In this document: in pieces, positions 36,809-46,361 of the stretch | Numbering within the stretch: the stretch's first letter is position 1 | How the letters are laid out: the number at the start of each line of letters is the position of its first letter | Source: Streptococcus parapneumoniae | GTDB taxonomy: Bacteria > Bacillota > Bacilli > Lactobacillales > Streptococcaceae | Reading direction: 5' to 3' | Assembly: GCF_037076355.1 (NCBI RefSeq) | Contig: NZ_AP026968.1 | Coordinates: 1,566,501-1,630,500, forward strand | Length of the DNA stretch: 64,000 nucleotides | Program-made: the position numbers and the translations under genes | The notes under the pieces: model-generated | Seen by the model: only the letters and a program-made list of their open reading frames with translations | The model's database searches: none | Told to the model about the DNA's origin: nothing

Positions 36809-38029
36809 CTAACGACGCGATGAACGCTGATTTGTTTGATTTCGATTGCTCTCTTCCTCTTGTTTTTTCTGTTCTTCTTCTAAACGTTTACGTTCTTCTT
36901 CCTGCTTTTTCTCGGCTTCCTTAGCCTCTTGTTTGGCTTTTTCCTCAGCCTCCATAATTAATTTATCCGCCACAGTGTAACTGTAAATTCCAGCTTCCAT
37001 GTCGACCACACTTGGTTCTGACAATTGTGGCTTAATCTTGCTGTAATAAGGCAATTTCTTACTCATTTCAGAAAGGGGAACCAAGATTTCGTCCGAATCA
37101 TTCATGGTCAATCGAATTAAATCGGAAGTCACCTTGCTTGGGGCTAGTTCCACCTTTTGGATCTCTGCCTTGAGTTCTGGGCTAATTTGAGCAAGTTCTG
37201 AGACAAAAGCCTTGATTTGTTCGCTGTCATTAAAGAAAACTGATATATAAGTTTCTGGCAGACTGACCAGGCTCACAGAACTAGTCTCAAGCTGACCGCT
37301 GGAAAGAATAGGATAATGATTTTCACCAGAAACATAGTAGGCCACAATATCGTATTCCTTGACCTTGATAGTGAACTTGGTTGGAAATTGATAAACAAGC
37401 TGAGCTGATTCAACCCAATAGTTAGACTTAATCTGCTCTTCATATTTTGCCTTATCTAGCAGAAGGTTAATCGTATAATCCGAATCCTGAATGCCTGAAG
37501 CCTGTCGAATATCATCAGCCGTAGTTTGCACTGTTCCCTCAACACGGATATCCTTCATAGTCGCATAAGGGCTGAGCAAGTAGGCAGAGACAATCAATAA
37601 AAGCAGACTTGGAAATAAAATCGTTAAGGCTCGTAAGATATGGATGCCAGGAATCTTTGCTTTGGCTGTTTTTTCCTTAGTAGCCTTTTTAACAAGCTTT
37701 TTATCCTGTTCCTCCTTCTCTTTAGACCCTGATTCTTCTATCTCTTCTTCCTCTTTGTCAGCCTCTGAGGATGCTACTTTTTCGTCAGACTCTCCCTTAG
37801 CTGATTCTGGGTCTTTTGGATCAAATTCACTCTTCTGGTTCTCAGTTTCATCTGACTCTTCGGATTTTGAAGCCATTCGAGCTTGTCTTTCCTTTTCCTT
37901 CTCCTCAGCTAAGGCTGCCTCTTCTTCAGCCTTCTTTTTTAGGTATTCTTGGTTTCGTTTCTGCCATTCTGATAACTCTTTCAATTCTTCGAGGATTTCT
38001 TTGCCCTCATTTTTCTTATCTTTTGACAT
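36809..38029 (-). CDS. divIB: Cell division protein DivIB/FtsQ
   Basis: Bitopic septal protein of 406 residues. The N-terminal 125 residues are a highly charged cytoplasmic Glu/Lys domain likely to form coiled coil. A single transmembrane helix follows (about 132-152, LTILFPSLLLLIVSAYLL), then the POTRA domain (DIRVEGTVQTTADDIRQASG, about 158-177) and the FtsQ beta domain. The C-terminus is an unusually long Glu/Lys/Gln tail (about 355-395). It helps assemble the FtsL/FtsB/DivIB complex. Third gene after murD and murG. Confidence 0.94.
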   Translation of the reverse strand: MSKDKKNEGKEILEELKELSEWQKRNQEYLKKKAEEEAALAEEKEKERQARMASKSEESDETENQKSEFDPKDPESAKGESDEKVASSEADKEEEEIEESGSKEKEEQDKKLVKKATKEKTAKAKIPGIHILRALTILFPSLLLLIVSAYLLSPYATMKDIRVEGTVQTTADDIRQASGIQDSDYTINLLLDKAKYEEQIKSNYWVESAQLVYQFPTKFTIKVKEYDIVAYYVSGENHYPILSSGQLETSSVSLVSLPETYISVFFNDSEQIKAFVSELAQISPELKAEIQKVELAPSKVTSDLIRLTMNDSDEILVPLSEMSKKLPYYSKIKPQLSEPSVVDMEAGIYSYTVADKLIMEAEEKAKQEAKEAEKKQEEERKRLEEEQKKQEEESNRNQTNQRSSRR

Positions 38030-38038
38030 TTACTTTCC

Positions 38039-39097
38039 TTATGATAAATCTTTTTTCAACAATTGATAAAAATCTGCTAGAGATTTCAATTCCTTTGAAG
38101 CCTTCATCTTGGCTTGGTAATCTTCCTTGTGACTTAGTAAGTGAGAAAGCTTCTCTTCCAAACTATCCAAGGTCAAATCGCTTTCTTGAAGCTCTTCTGC
38201 ATAGCCTTTTTTTACAAAGTAAGCTGCATTTTCAATCTGGTCACCACGACTAGCTTCACGACCAAGTGGCACAATAACATGCAATTTTGCCATGGCCAAG
38301 AGCTCAAAAATCGTATTGGCACCACCACGTGTCACAACAATATCAGCCAATTCCATCAAGGGTTGATAGAGATTGGTCACGTAGTCGACACGAAAGAGAT
38401 TTTGGCTCAACTCGTTCAGACTAGAATCTCCAGTTAGATTGATAATATTGTAGCGTTCTGTCAGTTCTTTCTTATGGTCTGTCACCAATTGGTTAAAGAC
38501 ACGAGCGCCCGCAGAACCACCGACAAACAATACAGTTGGCAATTTAGGATTAAAGTGGGTTTGAATATCCACCAATTCATCTGGTTCTGGATTTTTTTGG
38601 TCTGAAACCTTGGTAACTGCTCCCACATGCTCGACCTTAGACAAACTTGAAGCTTGTTCGAAGGTTGAATACATCTTCGTCGCAAATTTATAGGCGATTT
38701 TATTGGCCAATCCCATAGACAGGTCCGATTCGTGAATAAAGACTGGCACTCCTGACACACGCGCTGCGATAACAGGCGGCACTGAGACAAATCCTCCCTT
38801 TGAAAAAAGAGCTTGTGGACGAAGTCGCAACATGATAAAGAGCGATTGGACAATTCCCCAGCCAACTTTGAAGACGTCCAGCATATTTTGCCAAGAGAAA
38901 TAGCGACGCAATTTTCCAGTTGCAATGGAATGGAAGGTGACATCCAAGCCCGACTTGAGGATTTCTTGGTGTTCAATACCACGCTTGTCCCCGATATAGT
39001 GGACTTCCCAACCATCTTCGATGAACTTGGGCATTAACAAAAGATTGAGGGTGACGTGTCCAACCGTCCCCCCACCTGTAAAGACAATTTTTTTCAT
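38039..39097 (-). CDS. murG: UDP-N-acetylglucosamine transferase MurG
   Basis: Glycosyltransferase of 352 residues converting lipid I to lipid II at the inner membrane face. N-terminal glycine-rich [15 protein letters not shown] (about 7-21), central [12 protein letters not shown] (about 120-131) and the UDP-GlcNAc-binding [15 protein letters not shown] (about 250-264). It begins one base after murD and is followed after 9 nt by divIB, an arrangement conserved in streptococci. Confidence 0.96.
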   Translation of the reverse strand: MKKIVFTGGGTVGHVTLNLLLMPKFIEDGWEVHYIGDKRGIEHQEILKSGLDVTFHSIATGKLRRYFSWQNMLDVFKVGWGIVQSLFIMLRLRPQALFSKGGFVSVPPVIAARVSGVPVFIHESDLSMGLANKIAYKFATKMYSTFEQASSLSKVEHVGAVTKVSDQKNPEPDELVDIQTHFNPKLPTVLFVGGSAGARVFNQLVTDHKKELTERYNIINLTGDSSLNELSQNLFRVDYVTNLYQPLMELADIVVTRGGANTIFELLAMAKLHVIVPLGREASRGDQIENAAYFVKKGYAEELQESDLTLDSLEEKLSHLLSHKEDYQAKMKASKELKSLADFYQLLKKDLS

Positions 39098-39098
39098 A

Positions 39099-40451
39099 TT
39101 ATTCCTTTAACTCCGCTACTGTGTCGATAAAGAGGTCGCCACGTACTTCAAAGTTAGCATACATATCCCAGCTGGCATTGGCAGGACTGAGAAGAACCAC
39201 GTCTCCTTGAGTCGCAAGTTCATAGGCCTTGCGGGTCGCATCAGCAATATCAGTCGCATCCACATAAGACACACCAGCCTTGTCTGCTGCCCGTTTGACA
39301 CGTTCTGCAGACTGACCAAGGATGACCATCTTCTTGAGTCCAGTAATATCTGGAACCAGTTCGTCAAACTCATTGCCACGGTCCAAACCACCTGCAATCA
39401 AGACAACCTTGCTGTTGTCAAATCCTGACAATGCTTTTTGAGTAGCCAAGATATTGGTTGACTTACTGTCGTTATAAAATTTAACACCCTTGATTTCATC
39501 CACAAATTGGAGACGGTGTTTGACACCACCAAAGGCTGAAAGAGTTTCCTTGATGGTTTGATTGTCTACACCACGAAGCTTGGCTACAGCAATCGTCGCA
39601 AGAGCATTTTCCACATTGTGGCTACCTGGAACACCGATTTCATTCGCTGCCATGACCACTTCACCACGGAAGAAGAGCTGACCATCTTCCAGATAAGCTC
39701 CATCAACCTTTTCCTGTGTTGAGAATGGTACAACGGTAGCTTGTGTTTTTCTTGCCAATTCTTTTGCCAAGTCTTGGTTAAAGTTCAAGACAAGGAAATC
39801 AGCTGCTGTCATCTTGTTCTGGATATTCCACTTGGCTGCTACATATTCCTCAAAAGAACCGTGGTAGTCGATATGAGTTGGCATGAGGTTGGTAATAACC
39901 GCAATCTCAGGATGGAATTCTTGAACGCCCATGAGTTGGAAAGAAGAAAGTTCCATAACAAGAGTGTCCTTGTCTGTCGCTGTTTGAGCAACCTGACTGG
40001 CAGGATAGCCGATATTTCCTGATAAAAGACCATGTTGCCCAGCAGCAGTCAAAACGTCCCCAATCATAGTCGTTGTGGTCGTTTTTCCATTTGAACCTGT
40101 GATACCGATAATGGGCGCTTCTGAAATCAAGTAAGCCAATTCCACCTCAGTCAAGACTGGAATACCCTTTGACAATGCCTTTTCAATCATGGGATTGCTG
40201 TAAGGGATACCTGGATTTTTTACCATCAGAGCAAACTCTTCATCCAAGAGTTCCAAAGGATGGCCACCTGTGATAACCTTGATCCCTTCTTCCAGCAAAC
40301 TTTGGGCAGCTGGATTGTCCTCAAAAGGTTTCCCGTCATTTACTGTCACAATAGCGCCTAGCTTGTCCAACAAACGAGCTGCAGATTCACCAGACTTGGC
40401 CAAACCTAAAACAAGTACTTTCTTATTTTTAAATTGATCTATTACTTTCAT
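39099..40451 (-). CDS. murD: UDP-N-acetylmuramoylalanine-D-glutamate ligase
   Basis: Cytosolic ligase of 450 residues adding D-glutamate to UDP-MurNAc-L-Ala. N-terminal Rossmann domain ([17 protein letters not shown]), ATP loop [16 protein letters not shown] (about 114-129), Mg/carbamoyl-lysine region [15 protein letters not shown], and the C-terminal ligand-binding domain with NDSKSTN and [12 protein letters not shown]. First gene of murD-murG-divIB. An extended -10 TGGTAAAAT lies about 35 nt upstream. Confidence 0.96.
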   Translation of the reverse strand: MKVIDQFKNKKVLVLGLAKSGESAARLLDKLGAIVTVNDGKPFEDNPAAQSLLEEGIKVITGGHPLELLDEEFALMVKNPGIPYSNPMIEKALSKGIPVLTEVELAYLISEAPIIGITGSNGKTTTTTMIGDVLTAAGQHGLLSGNIGYPASQVAQTATDKDTLVMELSSFQLMGVQEFHPEIAVITNLMPTHIDYHGSFEEYVAAKWNIQNKMTAADFLVLNFNQDLAKELARKTQATVVPFSTQEKVDGAYLEDGQLFFRGEVVMAANEIGVPGSHNVENALATIAVAKLRGVDNQTIKETLSAFGGVKHRLQFVDEIKGVKFYNDSKSTNILATQKALSGFDNSKVVLIAGGLDRGNEFDELVPDITGLKKMVILGQSAERVKRAADKAGVSYVDATDIADATRKAYELATQGDVVLLSPANASWDMYANFEVRGDLFIDTVAELKE

Positions 40452-40499
40452 GTCTCAAACTCCATTTCTACTCTTACTATTTTACCATTTTTATGGAAA

Positions 40500-40533
40500 T
40501 AAAAAAGCCACAAAGTGTGTTTGTGACTCTTTC
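40500..40533 (-). terminator. Terminator behind the bacteriocin ABC operon
   Basis: Minus-strand GAGTCACAAA-5 nt-TTTGTGGCTTTTTTA, with one G-U pair. It is separated from the ABC ATPase stop by a RUP. Confidence 0.7.
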
Positions 40534-40542
40534 TTCTAACTG

Positions 40543-40646
40543 ATACTCTTCGAAAATCTCTTCAAACCACGTCAGCTTCGCCTTGCCGTACTCAAGTACA
40601 GCCTGCGGCTAGCTTCCTAGTTTGCTTTTTGATTTTCATTGAGTAT
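40543..40646 (+). mobile_element. RUP element behind the bacteriocin ABC operon
   Basis: Canonical ~105-bp RUP: ATACTCTTCGAAAATCTCTT, CCACGTCAGCTTCGCC, CTGCGGCTAGCTTCCTAG, then TTTTCATTGAGTAT. It lies between the ATPase stop (40660) and its terminator, i.e. in the 3' untranslated region. Confidence 0.9.
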
Positions 40647-40659
40647 GAATCTTGCCATA

Positions 40660-41301
40660 TCACCTATGTGATAAATCGGTAACTCGAATGACTTGGTCCA
40701 CTTGCTCCCAAATCAGAGGATTGTGGGTCGCAATAATAATGGTTCGATTCGGATTTTTTAGAGATTCTAGGATGGAAAGTAATTCCTCAGAGTTTTTGGG
40801 GTCTAGTGAAGCGGTTGGTTCATCTGCGAGAATCAAAGGTGGATCCTTTAAAATTATCTTCGCTAGTGCAACACGTTGTGCTTCTCCTCCTGATAATTCA
40901 AATATAGGTTGCTTTAAATCTAAATAAGAGAGGTTAACACGGTTTAGAGCTTGTTTCATCAAAGAAATTTTCTCTTTTTCTTTCAACTTTTTACCAACTA
41001 AACCCAGATTGAGGTTCTCTTTGACGGTTTGGCTTTCAATTAAGCCAAAATCTTGAAATAGGTATCCTAAGTAATCTCTAAAGAAAACAGAAGGCTTGAT
41101 GTCCTTAAGAGAAGTACCATCATAGATGATTTGTCCTTTGTCATATGGCTCTAATCGTCCAATCATATTCAAGAGTGTTGTCTTACCGCAGCCACTTGTA
41201 CCGATTAAGGCATAAATTTTCCCACCTTCAAAATGAAGATTGGTATCTGAAAATAGCTGACGGCTTCCAAATTTTTTAGATATATTCTTTAGTTCAATCA
41301 T
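40660..41301 (-). CDS. Bacteriocin-associated ABC transporter ATP-binding protein
   Basis: ATPase of 213 residues with Walker A GTSGCGKTT (about 33-41), signature LSGGEAQRVALAK (about 136-148) and Walker B LILADEPTASLDP. It is of the MacB/LolD-like type that pairs with large FtsX-like or DUF1430 permeases. It starts one base after the 673-residue permease and belongs to the lactococcin 972-like locus, probably for immunity or export. Confidence 0.9.
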   Translation of the reverse strand: MIELKNISKKFGSRQLFSDTNLHFEGGKIYALIGTSGCGKTTLLNMIGRLEPYDKGQIIYDGTSLKDIKPSVFFRDYLGYLFQDFGLIESQTVKENLNLGLVGKKLKEKEKISLMKQALNRVNLSYLDLKQPIFELSGGEAQRVALAKIILKDPPLILADEPTASLDPKNSEELLSILESLKNPNRTIIIATHNPLIWEQVDQVIRVTDLSHR

Positions 41302-41302
41302 C

Positions 41303-43324
41303 CTATTTTCCTTTCATAATTGTCATAGAAACACGAGATTCTTTATGGGCTTGACGGTAAAGCGTCAAAACTGCACTAGCTAGAAAGACTAATAAAGTGA
41401 GCAAGCCAATCACCAAGTCTCGACTGCTTAAAATAAAGAGACTAGCACCAAATACAAAACTGGCAAATTGGCTAACCATATACTGAGCATGTGTTTCAAA
41501 AAATCGTAAACCTGAAATTCGTTTAATCAAGATATCTCGGCGGAATTGCTCGAAATATAGAAGATTGACAGAATAAAAGAGTAACAAGGAACTAGCTATT
41601 CCAACAATAGCTCCTAGGATTAAAGTTGCTGTTTCAGTTTGAACTTCATTATAACGAGTTAGATAAACACTTCTTCCTTCTTTAAGATAGGATACTTGCT
41701 CATAAATCCCAGCTTTCTTTAAGAGTTCTAGCCCACTCTCATATCCTTTGATAAAGAGTTGTTTTCCAGCATTGATAGACCAACTAGATTTGGAAATGAT
41801 ACTATCACCTGTAGATGTTGGAGTAAATACAACTAAAATTGGATCGGTTAAGTACTGGATGGATACTGGGCTTTCACCGTTATTATAAATAAATCGCTTC
41901 TCTCCAGTTGGAAGATAGCTAACAATCGCTCTCATTTCATACTCTAAAGGAGCACTTGCCTCCTCACCAGATTTTCCATAATAACTCAATCTTTCTTCAA
42001 AAACTTTCTTAAGTTCTGCTTCTCGAGAGCGCAAATGTTCTGGGAGCAAGAGGATAAACTCACCTTTTTGGAGATGGGCTAACTTCTGTTTGGTCTCAGC
42101 ATCTACCACGACCTTTTCCTTATCCAAATAACTTGGACTGACATAGAGAACATTAGCATCTGGACTATAGGTATCCAGTGTCTCTCCCTGTTCATTTTTT
42201 CCTTGAGGATTTGCAAAATGAATGAGATTATCTTTTACAAATAGAGCCTGTTCTTTTTCAACTGCTTCTTTGGAAAATTCATACCACTTATTCAGATTTT
42301 CTGTATCTTTTCCTCTATCACCTAAGCCAAAAGAAATTTGATAATAATCTGCTCTATCCTTCCATGCTTGTTTTGAAATTTCAAGTTCTTTCAATCGTTG
42401 GTAAGACGTCAAGCCTGTCTTAACAGCGTAGCCTACTGTAAAAACAGCTACTAACTGACACAATAGGGTTAAAGCCATCAAGCGTTTAAGGGGTAATCTC
42501 CCCTTAATAACAGGAACTAATGCTTTATAACTCAAACTCATTAGATAAAGGAGCATTAGTAAAATTGAAATACCCAATAAAAACAACAGATAGAAACTAA
42601 TCCCAAAACCATAGGTGGCTAACAAGATAGGATAAAACAAACCTTGACTAAAAAGAACGACTCCCCCACCTAGGAAGGAAAGGAGGGCTGATAGAAGGAG
42701 CCATTTGATATCAGTAGATAATGAATGCCCCATAATGGATAAGAGAGTCTGACCAGAAAAGAGTTTTATACCTGCTGCTCTCATTTCCTTAATCCGAGTG
42801 ATAATCACTAAAGCAAAGAAAGATAAGCCAAATATTGCTAAACTAATTAAAATAAGGGGATTTAGTAACATTCGAAAAGCAAGAGAATAGGGAGGTGTCT
42901 TTCGGTCAGCAATTGCTTTATAACCCAAATCTCCTAATTTATCGGCAAGCTTTTCTTTTGTCAAGGAGCCTGATAAAAGGAGATAACTATTTAGTGGATC
43001 ACTACGTTCACGACTTTCTTGACTAGCTTCTTGGAATTCTTTTGGTAAAGTTCCCTGACCATAAGTTGCATAAGTAAAGTGAGTTGTCCCATCCTTACTC
43101 GGCTCTACAATTCTCCTAGCTATTAAACTCTGTTCTGAGTTTGCAAAATTCTCCAATTCCTGTTCAAATACCTCACGCGTCGGCTCCTGAGTATCCTTTT
43201 TGACACGAAGTAAGGTGACGGAATCATAGCTTGCATACAAATATTGTGGAGCACGTAAGACAATAATCCAAACAAGGAAGAAGCTGAGAAAAAAAGTTGA
43301 TAATAATATGAATAGTTTCTTCAT
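41303..43324 (-). CDS. Bacteriocin-associated integral membrane protein (DUF1430 type)
   Basis: Membrane protein of 673 residues. One N-terminal helix (about 4-24), a large extracellular part, a block of helices at about 160-320 and a final block at about 555-660. This matches permeases that accompany lactococcin 972-family genes. It is thought to give immunity or export with the adjacent ATPase; the direction of transport is not proven. It follows the bacteriocin gene after a 14-bp hairpin. Confidence 0.85.
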   Translation of the reverse strand: MKKLFILLSTFFLSFFLVWIIVLRAPQYLYASYDSVTLLRVKKDTQEPTREVFEQELENFANSEQSLIARRIVEPSKDGTTHFTYATYGQGTLPKEFQEASQESRERSDPLNSYLLLSGSLTKEKLADKLGDLGYKAIADRKTPPYSLAFRMLLNPLILISLAIFGLSFFALVIITRIKEMRAAGIKLFSGQTLLSIMGHSLSTDIKWLLLSALLSFLGGGVVLFSQGLFYPILLATYGFGISFYLLFLLGISILLMLLYLMSLSYKALVPVIKGRLPLKRLMALTLLCQLVAVFTVGYAVKTGLTSYQRLKELEISKQAWKDRADYYQISFGLGDRGKDTENLNKWYEFSKEAVEKEQALFVKDNLIHFANPQGKNEQGETLDTYSPDANVLYVSPSYLDKEKVVVDAETKQKLAHLQKGEFILLLPEHLRSREAELKKVFEERLSYYGKSGEEASAPLEYEMRAIVSYLPTGEKRFIYNNGESPVSIQYLTDPILVVFTPTSTGDSIISKSSWSINAGKQLFIKGYESGLELLKKAGIYEQVSYLKEGRSVYLTRYNEVQTETATLILGAIVGIASSLLLFYSVNLLYFEQFRRDILIKRISGLRFFETHAQYMVSQFASFVFGASLFILSSRDLVIGLLTLLVFLASAVLTLYRQAHKESRVSMTIMKGK

Positions 43325-43344
43325 AGTAGACTCCTTGTAAACAA

Positions 43345-43376
43345 AATTCCCCCTGTAATTTCTTACAAGGGGAATT
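43345..43376 (-). terminator. Strong hairpin between bacteriocin and permease genes
   Basis: Stem of 14 bp AATTCCCCTTGTAA-GAAA-TTACAGGGGGAATT with one G-U pair, then TTGTTT. It probably acts as a partial terminator that keeps bacteriocin mRNA above transporter mRNA, or as a stabilising 3' end. Confidence 0.78.
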
Positions 43377-43394
43377 ATCTAAGAAAACTAAATA

Positions 43395-43694
43395 TTAGTC
43401 ATAGTCATAGTAAAATGATACTTGTTCCCCAAATTTAGTCCAAATCCAAGCCTCTGAAGTTTTCCCTGCAGGTGCTTCTCCTTTATCTGAATGACTATCC
43501 CATTTACTTACAAGAGAAGAATAATGATATTTTTTACCATGATAGTAATTTGAAAAAGCCCAACCACCTCCTGAACCTTCTCCATATGTCCATACTCCTC
43601 CATCTGGATATTGTACAGCAGCTGATGCAGCTCCCAATAATGTAAAGCTTGAAATAAGAGCTAGAGCAAGTAATCTATGTTTTTTTGTTTTCAT
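43395..43694 (-). CDS. Lactococcin 972-family bacteriocin precursor
   Basis: Precursor of 99 residues. A Sec signal peptide covers about 1-27 (MKTKKHRLLALALISSFTLL, then GAASAAV). The mature part has the family pattern PDGGVWTYGEGSGGGWAFSN, HSSLVSKW-like YHYSSLVSKW and an aromatic C-terminus FGEQVSFYYDYD. Lactococcin 972 is an unmodified septum inhibitor that binds lipid II; that activity here is inferred. I start at 43694 after AAAGGAAAAA. It has its own consensus promoter. Confidence 0.92.
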   Translation of the reverse strand: MKTKKHRLLALALISSFTLLGAASAAVQYPDGGVWTYGEGSGGGWAFSNYYHGKKYHYSSLVSKWDSHSDKGEAPAGKTSEAWIWTKFGEQVSFYYDYD

Positions 43695-43788
43695 TTTATT
43701 TTTCCTTTCAAAAAAAGCACACCCTGAGCAACAATGCAACAAAATAAATCCTCCTCTCTCTTTTTTGAAACCGATTTCTTATATAATA

Positions 43789-43817
43789 AGAATAGCATTT
43801 TTATTATTTGTTGTCAA
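43789..43817 (-). promoter_or_regulatory. Promoter of the bacteriocin gene
   Basis: Minus strand -35 TTGACA (43817-43812), 17-bp spacer ending TGC, -10 TATTCT (43794-43789), so an extended -10 with consensus -35. Confidence 0.85.
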
Positions 43818-43853
43818 GGAAAAAATTGAATTTTTTAGATATTTTACTATATC

Positions 43854-43897
43854 ACCTATATGAATAATATTTTTATGTTACCTATATGAATAATATT
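43854..43897. repeat. Two 18-bp direct repeats upstream of the bacteriocin promoter
   Basis: ACCTATATGAATAATATT at 43854-43871 and 43880-43897 (26 bp start to start), 37 bp upstream of the -35. The pair is framed by TACTATAT and ATATAGTA, an inverted repeat. It may be a regulator site or a remnant of a small mobile repeat. The rest of 43695-44060 holds no gene I accept. Confidence 0.75.
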
Positions 43898-44060
43898 ATA
43901 TAGTAGTTTTATTTCAAAATAATATGCAACCAGTACTAACCAAATATAAAATAGATGTCATTAACGAATTTTATTCCAGTTTTTCCCATTCATATTATCC
44001 AAGCAAAAGAGATGATGTTATAGTAAAAAACAATTCAAACTATTGTAAAATTCCTACCAA

Positions 44061-44086
44061 AAAAAGAGAGCCGAAACTCTCTTTTT
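44061..44086 (-). terminator. Terminator of the DUF3165 gene
   Basis: AAAAAGAGAG-6 nt-CTCTCTTTTT, perfect 10-bp stem with U-run on the minus strand, overlapping the stop codon at 44085. Confidence 0.88.
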
Positions 44087-44339
44087 ATCTTCTTTTACTT
44101 TTTTTGACTGGCATGAGTGTGATGTCTCTCACACTAAAGTAAGCTAGGATTAACATGGCTATTGCTAGGAACATTTCTGTTGGTAATTGAAAAATTTTCA
44201 GAAAAGATAGAGCCAACAAAATTAAGAGTGCCACTAAAATACATACCATAGCGACGATATTGACTGTCCCTTTAATGCTTTCTGGTGTCGCAAATACATA
44301 GAGTAGGAGCAGTAAAATCCCTAGGACTAAATAGACCAT
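44085..44339 (-). CDS. DUF3165-family small membrane protein
   Basis: Protein of 84 residues with three hydrophobic segments (about 1-16, 24-50, 56-70) and a basic tail KKSKRR. It matches the streptococcal DUF3165 family by its start and by its position behind typA. The function is unknown. It begins 19 nt after the typA stop with AAAGAGAGAAAG as ribosome binding site. Confidence 0.75.
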   Translation of the reverse strand: MVYLVLGILLLLLYVFATPESIKGTVNIVAMVCILVALLILLALSFLKIFQLPTEMFLAIAMLILAYFSVRDITLMPVKKSKRR

Positions 44340-44358
44340 CTTTCTCTCTTTCTAGCTC

Positions 44359-46200
44359 TTATTCAGCTGATTTTTTCTTCTTGTTAGCTTTCTCACGCTC
44401 TGCTTTGTTAAGGATTTGTTTACGCAAACGGATAGACTCAGGCGTTACTTCCATGTACTCATCGTCGTTCAAGAACTCAAGAGACTCTTCAAGTGTCAAG
44501 ATACGAGGTGTCTTGATAACAGCTGTTTGGTCCTTAGTAGCTGAACGAACGTTAGTCATTTGTTTTGCCTTAGTGATGTTAACTGTCAAGTCATTTTCAC
44601 GAGAGTTTTCACCGATGATCATTCCTTCATAAACCTCAGTACCTGGGTTGACAAAGATCGTACCACGTTCTTCGATAGACATGATGGAGTATGTTGTAGC
44701 CTTACCAGCATCGATAGAAACAAGGGCACCACGGTGACGACCACCAATTTCACCTGGAATCAATGGCAAGTATTGGTCAAAGGTATGGTTCATGATACCG
44801 TAACCACGAGTCATTGACAAGAACTCAGTTGAGTATCCAATCAAACCACGCGCTGGAACAAGGAAGACCAAACGAGTTTGACCATTACCAGTTGAAATCA
44901 TATCCAACATTTCACCCTTACGTTCAGAAAGGCTTTGGATAACAGACCCTTGGTATTCTTCTGGAGTGTCGATTTGAACACGTTCAAATGGTTCGCATTT
45001 AACACCATCGATTTCTTTTACGATAACTTCTGGACGAGATACTTGAAGTTCATATCCCTCACGACGCATTGTTTCGATAAGGATTGACAAGTGCAATTCT
45101 CCACGTCCTGAAACAGTCCATTTATCTGGTGAATCAGTTGGGTCAACACGAAGGGAAACGTCTGTTTGCAATTCTGCCTGCAAGCGTTCTTCCACCTTAC
45201 GAGAAGTCACCCATTTACCTTCTTTACCAGCAAATGGTGAGTTGTTGACCAAGAAAGTCATTTGAAGAGTTGGCTCATCGATGTGTAGGATTGGAAGAGC
45301 TTCGACTGCATCTGTCGGAGTAATGGTTTCACCGACAAAGATATCTTCCATACCTGAAACGGCAATCAAGTCACCTGCTTTTGCTTCTTGGATTTCACGA
45401 CGTTCCAAACCAAAGAAACCGAAAAGTTTTGTAACACGGAAGTTTTTAGTTGTGCCGTCAAGTTTAGAAAGGGTAACTTGGTCCCCAACCTTAACAGTAC
45501 CACGGAAGACACGACCGATACCGATACGCCCAACAAAGTCGTTGTAGTCCAAAAGTGACACTTGGAACTGCAAAGGCTCATCTGAGTTATCTACTGGAGC
45601 TGGGATGTGGTCGATAATTGTGTCAAAGATTGGCGCCATAGTCGCTTCTTGGTCAGCTGGATCATCTGACAATGAAGAAGTTCCGTTGATCGCTGAAGCA
45701 TAGACCACTGGGAAGTCAAGCTGGTCGTCATCAGCCCCAAGCTCGATGAATAGTTCCAAGACTTCGTCCACTACTTCAGCTGGACGAGCTGATGGTTTAT
45801 CTATTTTATTGACAACCACGATTGGGACAAGGTCTTGTTCCAAAGCTTTTTTCAATACGAAACGAGTTTGTGGCATTGTTCCTTCGTAGGCATCTACGAC
45901 CAAGACAACACCGTCAACCATTTTCATGATACGCTCAACTTCTCCACCGAAGTCCGCGTGTCCTGGTGTGTCCATGATGTTGATACGAGTTCCGTTGTAG
46001 GCAACGGCTGTATTTTTAGCAAGGATGGTAATTCCACGCTCTTTTTCGATATCGTTTGAGTCCATAGCACGCTCAGCCAATTCAGTACGTGCATCAAGCG
46101 TTTCTGATTGTTTCAATAATTCATCAACGAGGGTTGTTTTACCGTGGTCAACGTGGGCGATAATCGCAATGTTACGGATATCTTCTCTTAATTTTGTCAT
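44359..46200 (-). CDS. typA: Ribosome-binding GTPase TypA/BipA
   Basis: Translational GTPase of 613 residues. G1 AHVDHGKTT (about 14-22), G2 RGITI, G3 DTPGHADF (about 74-81), G4 NKID (about 127-130), followed by elongation-factor domains and the TypA C-terminal domain ([16 protein letters not shown]). It acts on ribosome assembly and stress adaptation. I start at 46200 ([10 protein letters not shown]) after GAGG. It is transcribed away from rsuA. Confidence 0.96.
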   Translation of the reverse strand: MTKLREDIRNIAIIAHVDHGKTTLVDELLKQSETLDARTELAERAMDSNDIEKERGITILAKNTAVAYNGTRINIMDTPGHADFGGEVERIMKMVDGVVLVVDAYEGTMPQTRFVLKKALEQDLVPIVVVNKIDKPSARPAEVVDEVLELFIELGADDDQLDFPVVYASAINGTSSLSDDPADQEATMAPIFDTIIDHIPAPVDNSDEPLQFQVSLLDYNDFVGRIGIGRVFRGTVKVGDQVTLSKLDGTTKNFRVTKLFGFFGLERREIQEAKAGDLIAVSGMEDIFVGETITPTDAVEALPILHIDEPTLQMTFLVNNSPFAGKEGKWVTSRKVEERLQAELQTDVSLRVDPTDSPDKWTVSGRGELHLSILIETMRREGYELQVSRPEVIVKEIDGVKCEPFERVQIDTPEEYQGSVIQSLSERKGEMLDMISTGNGQTRLVFLVPARGLIGYSTEFLSMTRGYGIMNHTFDQYLPLIPGEIGGRHRGALVSIDAGKATTYSIMSIEERGTIFVNPGTEVYEGMIIGENSRENDLTVNITKAKQMTNVRSATKDQTAVIKTPRILTLEESLEFLNDDEYMEVTPESIRLRKQILNKAEREKANKKKKSAE

Positions 46201-46343
46201 GATTTCCTCTATAGTATTCAAAATTTATTTTCTAACTGAACGATTATACCATATTTTCAAGTAAATAACATAATTCAAGCAAGTGTAAATGTTTTCACTC
46301 CGCTTTTCTTTTCACGTCAAGCCTTTTCAAAGCAAGCGACTTA

Positions 46344-46361
46344 TGATAAGATAGGCACAGT
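46344..46361 (+). promoter_or_regulatory. Extended -10 close to the rsuA start
   Basis: TG-A-TAAGAT at 46344-46352 ends nine bases before the ATG at 46362, so the predicted mRNA leader is about 3 nt. No Shine-Dalgarno is present. Confidence 0.6.

Noticed and set aside
43924..44142. Plus-strand open frame of 72 codons upstream of the bacteriocin
   Set aside because: No ribosome binding site. It runs through the DUF3165 terminator hairpin and into the opposite-strand gene, and its composition is that of AT-rich intergenic DNA.
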